From contig NC_089591.1 of the NCBI RefSeq assembly GCF_019320115.1, forward strand, positions 63,666,111 through 63,730,110: DNA of 64,000 nt, given 5' to 3'. This document shows, in pieces, positions 33,176-45,179 of this stretch (positions are counted from its first letter, which is position 1; each line of letters starts with the position of its first letter). Origin of the DNA: Miscanthus floridulus (Eukaryota; Streptophyta; Magnoliopsida; Poales; Poaceae). Under the pieces are notes generated by a model. The model had not been told where the DNA came from and did not search any database. It was given only the letters and a program-made list of their open reading frames with translations. The position numbers were made by a program, and so were the translations under genes.

Positions 33176-35710
33176 TTAGTCTAACATACTCGATCCCACT
33201 CTCCCTTTGGCATCAAACACCAGAACCTAAGGGTCGATCAACGGGGCTACAACGAATGAGTTGGGCGCTGAGGTACGAGGAGTGAGCTAGAACTGTGTGC
33301 CATCATCATCTGACCCTGAGCTCTGAGTTGTCTGACCCTGTGTAGCTGGAAGCGATGCTGAAGTGGTCTGGGTCAGATTAGGGACTAGAGCGGTCATAGA
33401 CTATGTAGGTATCACTGAAGCAGGCGGCTCTGATGATGCAACAGAAGAAGGGAGCGTCTCTGTAGTCCTGGTAATAGGTGCAACTATAGAAGGACCTGGG
33501 ACATGTAAATATAGCAGAGTAGGCTGCCCTGTCAACTCACTAAAAGTCGCTCTAAGGCTCCTAGAGACTGAGGTATCTGGCACTAGCAGCAAAGAAGTCT
33601 GAGCCAGGGTGAAGCCCGTCTGAAAAGGTGTGAACTGCGGGGCTAGCACTGGTGAGGCAAACCACTAGGACACCTGCTCTGTAGGTGAAGCAAACTGTGT
33701 CGGTGGCTGTCCTAGACTCTAAAGCCCACTAGGCTGTAATGCTAGAGTCATAGAAGTGGTGGTAGGCTGACCAAGCTAGGGTGAAGGCTGTGGCAGTGGA
33801 GCCCCAATAGCTATCACAACATGCTGCATAAACCCCAGTAGCTGCTGCTGCATGAGAAGCTGCTACTGATGCATGGCCTATTGCTACTGCTGTATAGCCT
33901 ACTACTGCTACTGGATCGCCTGCTGCTGTCGCTGGAACTCATCTTGCCTAGTCTGAAACTACGCAAAAGTGGCAGCTGTCTCCTAAGCCTAGCGAGCCTA
34001 ATCCTGCCTCATCTGCTCAAGTATGGCAAGTAGAGCGGGGTCTGTCTATGGTGTAGGTGGAGCTGAACTGGAGCTACTGGCCTCATGGTCATGTCATCGT
34101 GGAGGCATCTGAGGAATAGGCTGGTAGTCATCATCTGAGCTGTCACTAGGGTCGCTCACGACAATCCCCTCCTGCTGAGCATCAAGCTGCTCCTCCTCTA
34201 TAGCTGCTATGCCCCTAATGGTCTCATCCTGCTGAGCAGTAGTCTTTAGCACCTTTGGATGTCGGCTCAACTAGCTGGGTATCCTCACTGCACTATAATG
34301 GATCATCGGAGTCATGTTGTATGTAGGGAATTCTATAGTAGCACCACTATACTCTATCAGCATCTCTGGTGGCCTCATAGTAACTGTCCTATGGATCAGG
34401 AATGTAATCCAGTGAGTATATGACAGCTGCCTATGACCCCTGAACCCCTCTGCAATAGTATCCTCCATCTCTGATAGAAGGAGATTCCAAATGTCAAACA
34501 CTGTTTGCTGCACCAGAGAGTTCAGTAACCATAACTGTATGTGAGTCAAGCCCTTGCGATACCCCATCCTTGGAAGCAGTGTCCTCCTCATAATAGCATC
34601 CAACACTCTAACTGTAGAAGTGAGATCACTGGGTGTCCTGCTCGATCTCTCGCCGAATGGCTCTATAAAACAATGGCGGACTAGATCTGTAGGGGGCACA
34701 AGACTACCATGAGGGCATCTGGGAGGCACTGTCTGTCCATAGCAAACCTCATGTAGCCGTATGGGCTGCTCCTAAAGTCTAAATATCTCTCTGACCCTAG
34801 TGCTCATCAGCCTGTAATCTCTGTCTCTGAAAGCAAAGTGAATGAATCTATGCTGTGGGTCAATCCCAAGTGTAGCATAGAACTAACAGACCCAAGATGG
34901 AACATATAAGCCTATCCGTCTACGTAAATCTATCAGCCTTGGTAGGTAAGATAGGTAAGGGTGAATATGCTCTCCAGCTGCTGCTACAATGGTCTCAATG
35001 TTGCACACCCTCTGAGATCTAAATACTGCCCCACTGTTAAGATATGCATTATAAAAATCTTTCTACAGAGGTGTGTAGAAACCCTCTGAAGCACGCTCAT
35101 CCCACCTCGGTGGAAACCACTGCTCAAAGTCCACAAATCTAAGCTGCTGAACTTGCTTAGCTGTGGCGGCCCTCAAATCCAAGTGAGTCACTGGAGGTGG
35201 ACCCTATGGTCTAGGCAGTGGACGTGAACCCCTCCACTGTGTCTCTGACCTCGGTGTGACTGAAGCATGGGTACGACCAGAGCGGCGAAGCTGTGGCTAA
35301 GGTGCCCGCTCTGTCTCCTTGGCCTGCTCTCCCTCCTGAGTCTGCTCTACTGGGTGTGGCTGCTGCTGAGGCTCCCCCTGAGTCTGACTCTCATCAATAG
35401 CGACACGCCATCCTCCAACCATGAGAGTCCTAGCTAGACCACCATAACGACGCTCAACCTGCTCAAGTGCATCCCTCGTAGATAGAGAAAGCTGATCTGC
35501 AATAACAACATCACTCCAAGCACCTCCTCTCTCTATGTGCTCTGCAGCCTCTACAACTATGGCTGCTCTCGCTGTATTTGCATCAGGGTACTTGCGCTTC
35601 CTCGTTGCTAGCTTCTTCGTCATCTTGCCTTTTGCATCTATAGGCTGGCGAGGCGGGGGCCTCGGATCCTCATCACCAGGACCACCTCCGACATTCTTGA
35701 CACGAGCCAT
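33176..35710 (-). pseudogene. Env-like third ORF of the SIRE-type element
   Basis: From ATG at 35710 (MARVKNVGGGPGDEDPRPPP) a single frame of 845 codons runs to a TAA at 33176-33178. It is broken by about twenty in-frame stops but has no net frameshift. Contents in order are a basic N-terminus; a central conserved part with RWDERASEGFYTPL and LIHRTVTMRPPEM, the putative plant transposon protein region I recall from grass SIRE elements; a Gln-rich stretch; and a Ser/Thr/Pro-rich tail ending near a hydrophobic region. Plant SIRE elements often carry a long ORF here called env-like by position, and its function is unknown. Almost all stops are TAG in glutamine context, suggesting CAG-to-TAG change. 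Confidence 0.7.
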
Positions 35711-37162
35711 ATGACGAAGCTGAGAAGAACAACTGCTGCTGACAAGGATCAACTACCAACTATCACTTCTGAGGCTTGGCATCAATCCATACTCATGAGC
35801 TTAGCCCCGAGTTAACTGACAACTGCTAATGGGACCACAACGGCACCAACTCGCTACACAATAGAATAAATAGGATATACAAATAAATACAATATATCTA
35901 GAGATACAAAACCCTAAGAAAGCAAGCAATGGATATGAATTTGGAAACAAGGGCTTGCTACCTTACGAACCGGTGAATCAACTAGAAGAGGAACAAATCG
36001 GGGAACCACTGGGTCAGGCAACTGAACGACTAGGGTTAGGGTTGTGGTGAAGTTCGATGGCCAAGCAATGCAATGAGGGCACGAGCATGGGCGGTGGCAC
36101 TAGAGCTAGGGCACATGAGCTAAAAGCACGGCAACGGCCCTGGTGCTGGTGTGGCGGCGCTGCTGCTGTGGGAGCTTGGCGGTGTGTAGAGCAGCGTGGG
36201 CTAGCGGCACAGAGCAGACGGCGGTGTGTGGGCTCGAGACGGCGAGGTGCAGCGAGGTGGTGCGCGAGCACGCTACGGCAGCACGGCGTGGTGGCGTACG
36301 GCGGCGCACTGAGCTCTAGAGGGCATGGTGCGGCGCGGTGGCACGCGGGCGTGGCTGCGGGTAGATAGTGGTGCAGCACGACAGTGTGGGAGGTGGCGTA
36401 GCGGGCGACGGCTCTGGTGTGAATTCGGTGGCTAGGGTCTACGTGAAAGTGGTGCAGCGTGATTTATGGTGGCCCCCAATGATATAGATATGGAAACAGA
36501 GAAGAAACCAGATCCAGTATGTTTTCTACTGATTGAACGCTCCGATGGCAGCGACCGGACGCTGCCACCCAGCGTCTAGTTGATTCCAGAGAGGTCCAAA
36601 ACCCCTGGAATCACGACCGGACGCGTCCAGTGAACCTCGACCAGATGTAGCCAGAGTTCGGTGCAAGCAGTCTCCTTCATCTTTGATCAACCGGACGCTG
36701 GATCGTCATCTGACCGGACATTGGGAAAGCACTGTTTCAGCGTCCGGTCACTCCTTCTCCGCAGCAGTTCACCTCCTATGAACTGACTGGACGCTAGACA
36801 TCAGAGTCCGGTGCAGCGTCCGGTCACTCTTTTTCTAGCAAATCTTCAAGGTCCTTCATGCTACCTGTTCCCAATCAAGTCCCAACTTCAATAAGATCTA
36901 GATAAGCACCAATTGGGACTGATATGAGTGATCTCTATCAAACCCTCAAATTTTTCAAAATATTTTGCCTTAGGCTACAATTCTTTTTAAGAAAGTAGGC
37001 AATAAGAGGACAATTTAAGATAAACGACGAAGCAACATTCATGCATATGCAATGTAGTACTTGAAAGTAAATATAGTTGCTTGTCAAGTTTGATCCAAGG
37101 TTAAGCTTCTTCACATGCTTTTTGATGATTATCTTAACCATGTTAGACAAGCCCTATATGCA
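35711..37162. other. Non-coding interior of the SIRE-type element, with an LTR-like motif cluster
   Basis: Between the RNase H remnant and the env-like ORF. About 36050-36370 is GC-rich without a credible gene. About 36530-36840 holds several GACCGGACGC and GCGTCCGGTC motifs like those in the LTRs, followed on the minus strand by a weak TATA-like TATCTATATC at about 36481-36490. Confidence 0.5.
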
Positions 37163-38200
37163 TTACCATAAAAAGTAAACATATTGTATATTACAATGCA
37201 ATGCAAAGGACAACACAAGCTCATTTTTAGTGAAGTTACTAAAATCAAGAACATTGAGCTCATTCCGCAATCGACAAAAAGTCACCTCATCTAGCGGTTT
37301 AGTGAAGATATCCGCCAATTGATCCTCGATCCTTACACCTTCTAATGAAATATCATTCTTTGCAACATGATCTCTGAGAAAGTGATGGCGGATATCTATG
37401 TGCTTGGTGCGAGAGTGTTGAATCGGATTATTTGCAAGTTTTACCGCACTTTCATTATCGCACAAAAGAGGTACTTTTTCTAGAACTACACCATAGTCTA
37501 GCAAAGTTTGTTTTATATAAAGAATTTGTGCACAACAAGCACCCGCGGCAATGTATTCTGCTTCGGTGGTGGACAAAGTCACGCTATTTTGTTTCTTGGA
37601 GGACCAAGACACAAGTGATCTACCAAGCAAATGGCACCCTCCGGATGTGCTTTTTCTATCCACTTTGCAACTGGCATAGTCCGAATCAGAATAGCCAACT
37701 AATTCATATATAGCTCCTTTAGGATACCAAAGGCCAATGCTTGGTGTGTGCTTAAGATACCTAAGGAATTCTTTTAACGACAATCAAATGAGTTTTTTAG
37801 GATTAGCTTGAAATATAGCACACATACACTAAACATGATGTCGGGCCTAGATGCGGTTAAATATAATAAGCTACCAATCATAGAGCGGTAGAGAGTTTGA
37901 TCAACCGTGTTACCTCCCTCATCTAGGTCGAGATGTCCATTAGTTGGCATTAGTGTCTTGATTGGGTTACATTCATCCATCTTGAATCTTTTGAGAAGAT
38001 CATTTGTATATTTCTCTTGAGAGATGAAAATCCCTTCTCTTATTTACTTGACTTGAAAACCAAGAAAGAATGTAAGCTCTCGAATCATTGACATCCCAAA
38101 CTCCTTCGACATAAATTCACCAAACTCTTTGCAAGAATCTTCATTTGATGATCCAAAGATCATATCATCAACATACACTTGACAAATTATCTTAGGCCTA
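37163..38200 (-). pseudogene. Copia reverse transcriptase C-terminal half and RNase H
   Basis: On the minus strand it starts at IICQVYVDDMIFGSSNEDSC, the RT active-site YVDD box, then ISQEKYTNDLLKRFKM, ASRPDIMFSVC and GLWYPKGAIYELVGYSDSDY. RNase H motifs follow: DSDYASCKVDRKSTSGGCHL, STTEAEYIAAGACCAQILYI, LLCDNESAVKLANNPIQHSR and HIDIRHHFLRDHV, ending at IFTKPLDEVTF. Several stops and a frame change near 37800 make it inactive. Everything of pol upstream of YVDD is missing. Confidence 0.88.
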
Positions 38201-41200
38201 TTCTTGTTTGGAGGTCCTAAGAACATGACTTTCATCTTTCCACTAGAATCCTTTCTAAGCATGTAATGAGCATTAAAGGCAAAAGGTCTAGCATGCTTGG
38301 GTAAGGGTTGTGGTGGTGGAATTTGGCACTCATAGGCAAAGTGGCCTTCTTGTCCACACTCAAAACACTTCTTTGGCTTTAGCTTTTGTTGTTGTTGAGC
38401 TTGAGCCTTCTTCTATTTATTTGCCATATACCCAATGCCACTTCTATTCATCTTCATGACTGTGTTCATTAGTAACTCACTTTGAAGATGCTTGCCTCTT
38501 ATGAACTTACTCAATCCAATCTTGAGATGCTCTGTCTCTAACTTGAGCTTCTTGTTCTCTTCCTTGAGAGCATCATTATTTTTCTCTTGCTTGAGCTTCT
38601 TGTTCTCTTCTTTGAGCTTCTCAATCTCAAGAGTTAAGTCACCATCATGATCACTAGTTTCAAGCACTATAGTGTTGGTTGTCTTGAGCTTTTCAAGATC
38701 TTTCTTAAGCTTTTCATTATCATTCTTGAGCTTGACAAACTCATCATAATCATCAGCCTCAACCACTTGCTTGCCCTTGCTACTAGAACTTTGCTCAATG
38801 CTCTCAATGTTCAAATCATCACATGATGTAGCTATATCAATCTTAACAATATTGTTAGTAGCATCATGTGGCTCATTGGATAGAAATTCTTGAGTAATGA
38901 CAAGATTATCATGATTAATCTTAAGAGTAGTATATTCTTCTTTTAGCTTGTTGTGGCTAGTGATGAGCTCATTATGTATCTTCTCAAGTTTATCATGTTT
39001 ATCTTTAAGCTCTTTCTTAGAAGATTTGAGCTCCTTGAGCTTGGATGATATAGCATTATTTGCTTATCTAAGCTCAACACTAGCCTTTTTGGCTATATCA
39101 CATTTTGCTGAAAGTGAATCATTCTTAGCTTCTAGTTTTTCATTCTTAGCTCTACTCTTTCTAATGATCTTAGTGTATTGATTTAGCAATTTAACAAGAT
39201 CATCATAAGAAGGTGATTCATATTCTTCATCATCACTATCGCTATCATCATTGCTAGCATGTTCATCACCACTACTATCATCATTTGATACCTTGCGAAC
39301 ACCCTTGGCCATAAGGCATAGGTGTGTAGGAGATGATGGTGGTGGTGGAGGTGAAGATGATGAAGAGTCAATAACAATGGCGGCCACCTTCTTGTTGTCA
39401 CTATCATCATCAGATGAGCCACTAGATGAATCAATGTCCATGATGAAAGGTCCTAATATGGCTAGAGGGGGAGTGAATAGCCTATTTAAAAATCTACAAA
39501 TGAACTAGAGCAATTTGATTAGTATGACAAATAGCAAAATATAAACTTGCTCTAGCTCTACAAGGGTTGCAAGCCACCTATCCAACAATTCTAGTTGCAA
39601 TGATAGCTAGACACACAACTTACTATGATATTACTCACTAAGAGCTCTCAATCTTTCTACTCTAAAGAGCTCCACTAAGCAAACTTAAATAGCAAAGCAA
39701 GCTCTCAAATCTAATTACACTAAAGAGCTTGCTACAACTAGTTTGCAAGAATATAAACGAGTGAGTAGGATGGTTATACCACCATGTAGAGGAATGAACC
39801 AATCACAAGATGAATACTAAACCAATCACTGGGAGAATATCAAATGGCAAGAGACAATTGATTTTTCTCCTAAGGTTCACGTGCTTGCCAACACGCTAGT
39901 CCCTATTGTGTCGACCAACACTTGGTGGTTCAATGGCTAAGTGGTGTTACACAAACCTTGTCCACATGATTGGACACCACAAGAACCTACCCACAAGTGA
40001 GGTAACTCAATGATACGAGTAATTTACTAGAGTTACCTTTCAGGCACTCCACCGGGGAAGGTACAACTCCCCTCACAATCACCGGAAATGGCCACGAACA
40101 ATCACCAACTCGTGCTGATCCTCCACCACTGCAATGAGCCGTCTAGGTGGTGGCAACCACCAAGAGGAACAAGTGAAATCCATAGCGCAACACGAATACC
40201 AAGTGCCTCTAGATGCAATCACTCAAGCAATGCACTTGGATTCTCTCCCAATCTCACAAAGTTGATGGATCAATGATGGAGATGAGTGGGAGGGCTTTGG
40301 CTAAGCTCACAAGGTTGCTATGTCAATGAAAATGTGCAAGGGCATGAGCTAGAGCCGGCCATGGGGCTTAAATAGAAGCCCCCACTGAAATAGAGCCGTT
40401 GGCTCAAATATTTGGCTGACTGTGCATCGAGCGGACGCTCCGGTCACAATGCACCAGGACGCAGCACCGGACGCTCCGGCCATGAATACCAGACGCGTCC
40501 GGTCAGCCTACCAGGACATGTCCGGTAGCTCCCATACTACCACGTGTCTAGTTCAAACCAACCTAGCCATTGCTGCCCATTCTACCAATGACCAAACACT
40601 CATATCAGATGCACAAACACAAATGACCGGACGCTGAGCCACCGAGTCCGGTCGAGTCCAGTAAGCCACCAGGGCCGACCGGACGCGTCTGTTAGAAACT
40701 GACCGAACACTGAGCCTCAGCGTCCGGTTGAGTACAGTAAGCACCCATGGATGATCGGATGCGTCCGGTCACACTGGACCAGACGCTGCCAGTGTCCGAT
40801 CAACAGATCTACCGAGCACTACTTTTGCTGAATCACACTAGACATGTCTAGTGTGGTGACCGGACGTGTCCGATCGCTGAGTTCATCACCAAATACCGAA
40901 TGTGTCTGGTCACCATACCGGACACGTCCGATCACTCTGTAACTAGCGCGACTAACTCCTTTTCAACTCTATCTTCTTCACCCTTGCTCAAATATGCCAA
41001 CCACCAAGTGTATCACCTTGTGCACATGTGTTAGTATATTTTCACAAACATTTTCAAGGGTGTTAGCACTCCACTAGATCCTAAATGCATATGCAATGAG
41101 TTAGAGCATCTAGTGGCACTTTGATAACCGCATTTCGATACGAGTTTCACTCCTCTTAATAGTATGGCTATCTATCCTAAATGTGATCACACTCGCTAAG

Positions 41201-42516
41201 TGTCTTAATCACCGAAACAAAGTGGCTCCTACAATTTTACCTTTGCCTTGAGCCTTTTGTTTTTCTCTTTCTTCTTTTCCAAGTTTAAGCATTTGACCAT
41301 CACCATGCCATCACCATTGTCATGATCTTCACCATTGCTTCATCACTTGGAGTAGTGCTACCTATCTCATAATCACTTTGATAAATTAGGTTAGCACTTA
41401 GGGTTTCATCAATTATCTAAAACCAAACTAGAGCTTTCACATGAGCCCATCACCGATGATGTATGCCTTTCCACTTTTCTTCTTCTTATGGAAGTCCTTC
41501 TTCTTGCCATCTCTCTTCGTGTATGGTTTGTTTTTCTTCTTCTCATCTTCTTCTTCATTGCTTGAGTCATCTTTCTTGCCCTTGTACTTGTTCTTGAACT
41601 TGTCTTTCTTGGGCTTGGTGCATTAGTGTGCTAGATGACCAAGTTCTCCATAATTGTAGCAATCCATCTCGGAGATTGGCTTTCTTCTAGAGCTAGTGAA
41701 GAACTTCTTCTTCTTGCCATCAAACTTGATGCCACTCTTATTGAGCTTCTTTAGCATCTTGGCAGTTCTTCTCACATTAAAGCAAGACTTGCATCATCAA
41801 TTTCATCATCACTTGAGCTCTCATACTCAAGCCTTGCTTTGCCCTTCTCTTGGCTAGCCTTGAATGCCAAGTCTTTGTCTTTCTTCTTGTTAGAGGATGA
41901 GCCATCTTGAGGTGTGATGTGCATGTACATCTTATGAGTATTGATCTTTCCCAAGATTTGTGTTGGTGTAGCGATGGAAAGATCACCTTGATGAAGCACG
42001 GTCATAATATGCACATATTTATCAATGGGGAGGACACTCAAGATCTTTCTTACAACATTAGATGGTCGTATTTGAGTGAGTCCAAAGCCCATTGACTTCC
42101 TCTACAAGAACATTCAAGCGTGAGTATATTTCATTAGCACATTCTTTAGGAAGCATCTCAAAAGAGTTAAGCTTTTTCATGACAAGATGATAGCGTTCCT
42201 CACGCTCACTCTTGGTTCCCTCATGGAGCGTGCAAACGTCCGATCATAGTGCATGGGCATCTTTGTGGTTCCTCACCCGATTGAACACATCTTTACAAAG
42301 GCCTCTAAAGATGGTGTTTTGAGCCTTTGCATTCCATTTTTTGTAATTCACCTCATCGCCTTGTAGGTGTGTAGCATGCTGAGGTTTTGAGAAGCCTTAT
42401 GAGGCGGCTCTAAGTATTCCAACATCTAGAGCTTCTAGATATGCCTCTATGCAGATTTTCCAATATGAAAAATCATCCCCCTCAAAGATAGGAGGAGATC
42501 CATCCTCGTGAGACAT
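38201..42516 (-). pseudogene. Copia gag, split by a solo LTR and joined to RT by a deletion
   Basis: It starts MSHEDGSPPIFEGDDFSYW at 42516 (minus strand), with the gag_2/UBN2 domain, a first knuckle-like CYNYGEFGHLAHQC (about 41665-41625), and a Lys-rich tract. After the inserted LTR come an acidic Ser-rich part, a Lys/Glu/Leu coiled-coil (about 38813-38450), and a second zinc knuckle CFECGQEGHFAYEC (about 38370-38325). The late-gag segment MLRKDSSGKMKVMFLGPPNK is directly followed, in frame, by RT IICQVYVDD near 38200. Stops occur elsewhere. Confidence 0.8.
39444..41439 (-). mobile_element. Solo LTR nested in gag of the SIRE-type element
   Basis: The termini are TGAAAGGTCCTAATATGG and GAGCTTTCA. 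It is flanked by perfect CATGA duplications at 39439-39443 and 41440-41444, and gag sequence continues on both sides. No internal domains are present, so the element was reduced by recombination between its LTRs. It is the same family, in opposite orientation, as the LTR at 51210-53055, sharing the interior sequence around CAAGTGCATTGC and the same ends. Confidence 0.9.
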
Positions 42517-42554
42517 CTTTCTCTAGGTGGTTAAGCCTAAATACATGAGTACGA

Positions 42555-42567
42555 GGCTCTGATACCA
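42555..42567 (-). other. Primer-binding site, initiator tRNA-Met, SIRE-type element
   Basis: The minus strand reads TGGTATCAGAGCC two bases inside the LTR boundary, the complement of the 3' end of plant initiator tRNA-Met and standard for copia elements. Confidence 0.92.
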
Positions 42568-42569
42568 AT

Positions 42570-44027
42570 TGAAAGGATCAAGATGCCCAAGAGGAGGGCT
42601 GAATTGGGCTAATTCTAAATTTCTTTTGCAATAATTAAGTCCTATAGTTAGCCCAATTAATCTCTTGTGCCTAGAAAGTGTTTCTATTGATCTACCATAC
42701 AAAAGTTTAGCAACCTATGTTCCAATCCTACTCTAGCATGGCAATTTTATCAATGTAAAAGACAAGAATTGAATTGCTTAAAGTAAATGCTCAAAGTAAA
42801 GAGAGAAGGAGGAACACGGTGATGTTTTGCCGAGGTATCAGAGAGTCGCCACTCCTCGCAAGTTCTCGTTGGAGCACCCATGTAAGGGTGTAGCTCCCCC
42901 TTGATCCAGTGCAAGGATCAAGTGCTCTCTATGGGTTGATTCTTTAACACTCCATCGCGGTGAATCACCCACAACCGCTCACAACTTGAGTTGGGTCATC
43001 CACAAGCTCCATCGGATGATCACCAAGCTCCTAATCACCACTAAGCCATCTAGGTGATGGCGATCACCAAGAGTAACAAGCATGAACTCTCACTTGACCA
43101 CGATAAGCCTAATGAGAAGGGTGGATGCACACTTTACTACTCTTGCTTTCACTAATGAGGGCTTTCTTTGGGATTCTCAAATCTCAATCACCTCACTAGG
43201 ACCTTGCTCTTCTTAGCACTCTCAAAGGTGTTTCTCAGCTGTTTGAATGAGCAAAAGTACCTCCACACACGAATGGAGGAAGTATTTATAACCATGGCTA
43301 AAAAAACAAACCATTATGTGCCTCTGTGGGCTGACCGAATGCTCCGGTCATGTTGACCGGACGCTCCAGTCAGTTCTCCCCAAACTCCAATGTTTAAGAT
43401 GTGACCGGACGCGTTCGGTCGTGATTTTCCCTCTCTGGAACCTTACTGGAGTCGACTAGACACTAGGACTCAGCGTCCGATCACTTCACCTCTCAGCATC
43501 CGGTCACACCAGACGATTTCACCTTGATCAAATGAACTGATCAGACTCTGCGCTAGCGTCCGGTCACCTCGGAGCCAGCGTCCGGTCAGTATTTGACCCT
43601 CCATTCATTTCCAACTCTCGATCATATGTGAATGAAGATGGCTCCAATGGATCTAAGGGCTTCTTAGGAGCTACCTAGTGCTAGATTTAGCAAGTGTGTA
43701 CCACACCTAACTCACTAGACTCACCTAGGTCAAACTACCCATCCATATCCCCTTTAATAGTATGGCCAAAGGAAAAACAAAGTCATAAACTACTCTATGT
43801 GTCTCTTCCACTCCAATCGACACTTAGAACTAGTCCATCCTTAACCATGTCGTTCATCCTTTGAAAACCGAAACGATTTCCATCATAGGGGCATGGCCAT
43901 AATGATAGCCCAATCGATCTCCATTACCATGATCTAACTTAATTACCTCTGCAAAACATACGTTAGTCATAGTAATCAAGTATTGTCATTAATCACCGAA
44001 ACCCAACTAGGGGCCTAAATGATTTCA
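42570..44027 (-). repeat. 5' LTR of the SIRE-type element
   Basis: A complete 1458-bp LTR, TGAAAGGATCAAG to AATGATTTCA. It contains the minus-strand TATA-like box (about 43283-43292) and the GACCGGA motif cluster (about 43330-43590). The CACTA transposase resumes at the next base, so this side of the insertion is undamaged. Confidence 0.9.
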
Positions 44028-44945
44028 AAGTCGTCGAGTGCTATCAAGAGTACCTAAAAGTACAGAAAGGGATTGGTAAACCCGATTCTTGTCATAAGGG
44101 TAGGCTGGCTAAGAAGGGCACGAGTGGTAGAAAAGTGTTCATCGACCATGATTACAAAGAGGTGAGTCAGGCGTATTACAGTGTCTTGCAGAGTACACAA
44201 CTGATGCAACCGTACATTGATAAACACTTGGCTATCATTATGGTAGAGAGAAATGGTCGTTCGGATGATTGGGTTGTGAAACAGCACAAGCAACGACTAA
44301 CTACACGGTTGAAGGACCAAAACATACCGCCTGGAGAAACTGTAGACTCTATTACCATCAGTAGGTTGGTGGAGGGGCCATCGAGACAAGTGACATCCTG
44401 GAATGCTTATGACATCAATAGGTATACGTACTATACCCACACAAAGGATAGTAAATATGTGAACCAAAATAGCAGCGTTCGAATAGAGGCTTTCGATGGG
44501 TTGGGGTGAAAGATCCAATACTTTGGCATCATTGATCAGATATGGAAACTTGACTATGGAAGGGATATAACGGTGGCCCTATTTCGATGCCACTAGGTCA
44601 AACAACACCAACTAAATAAGATTGGATTGAGAGTCTTAGACCTCAAGAATCTAGGCTACCAAGATGACCTTTGGATGCTCGGTTCATATGTCACATAAGT
44701 TTTCTATATGTCTGACTCACAAAGTAACCTTCCCCGGAAGAAGAAGACAAAGCACGTGGTTGTCTTCGGAAAACTGCACATTATCAAAGTTGATGGCGTA
44801 GACTATGTTGAAGCTTACAACAACTAAGATGAGATGCCGCTATTCACAGACTTTCCTAAGATCAGTGTTATGAAAAAGAACCTGCCCAAAGACATACTGC
44901 CATAGGAATGAAAAGGTGTCAAGAGAAAAGTCGTTACAACGGGCT
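44028..44945 (+). pseudogene. CACTA transposase C-terminal part, separated by the insertion
   Basis: It opens with VVECYQEYLKVQKGIGKPDS, continues KGTSGRKVFIDHDYKEVSQA and VTSWNAYDINRYTYYTHTKD, then DUF4216-type IQYFGIIDQIWKLDY and KHVVVFGKLHIIKVDGVDYV, ending near LPKDILP. Several stops are present. Compared with the family, roughly 15 codons are missing between the VHNHE end at 31350 and VVECY here. The loss accompanied the damage to the left LTR. Confidence 0.85.
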
Positions 44946-45179
44946 AGCTAGTTGTTGAACGTAGAGTGTTTGTGTAAGTATGTGTTTGTAAGACTTCATT
45001 TATGCATACGTGTGAGACTATATATTTATGTATGTGTGTAAGACTATATATTTATGTTTGTGTGCGAGACTACATTTATGCATGTGTGTGAGACAACCCT
45101 TTGCAACATCCAGATGAATCTATTTCAACATCCACTCTATTACTACTAAAACTTTATGAAATCACTTAACACTTTATAA

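Larger units (their letters stand above)
31354..44027 (-). mobile_element. SIRE/Maximus-type Ty1/copia retrotransposon, minus strand, internally deleted
   Basis: Two LTRs bound it (31354-32754 and 42570-44027). A PBS for initiator tRNA-Met lies next to the right LTR and a polypurine tract next to the left one. Read on the minus strand the order is gag, RT/RNase H remnant, a non-coding stretch, and an env-like third ORF. A third ORF and a PPT like AAAAAGGGAAGAT fit the SIRE lineage. Protease, integrase and the first half of RT are missing. The outer 56 bp of the left LTR are missing, together with a little of the CACTA target. A solo LTR is nested in gag. Confidence 0.87.
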
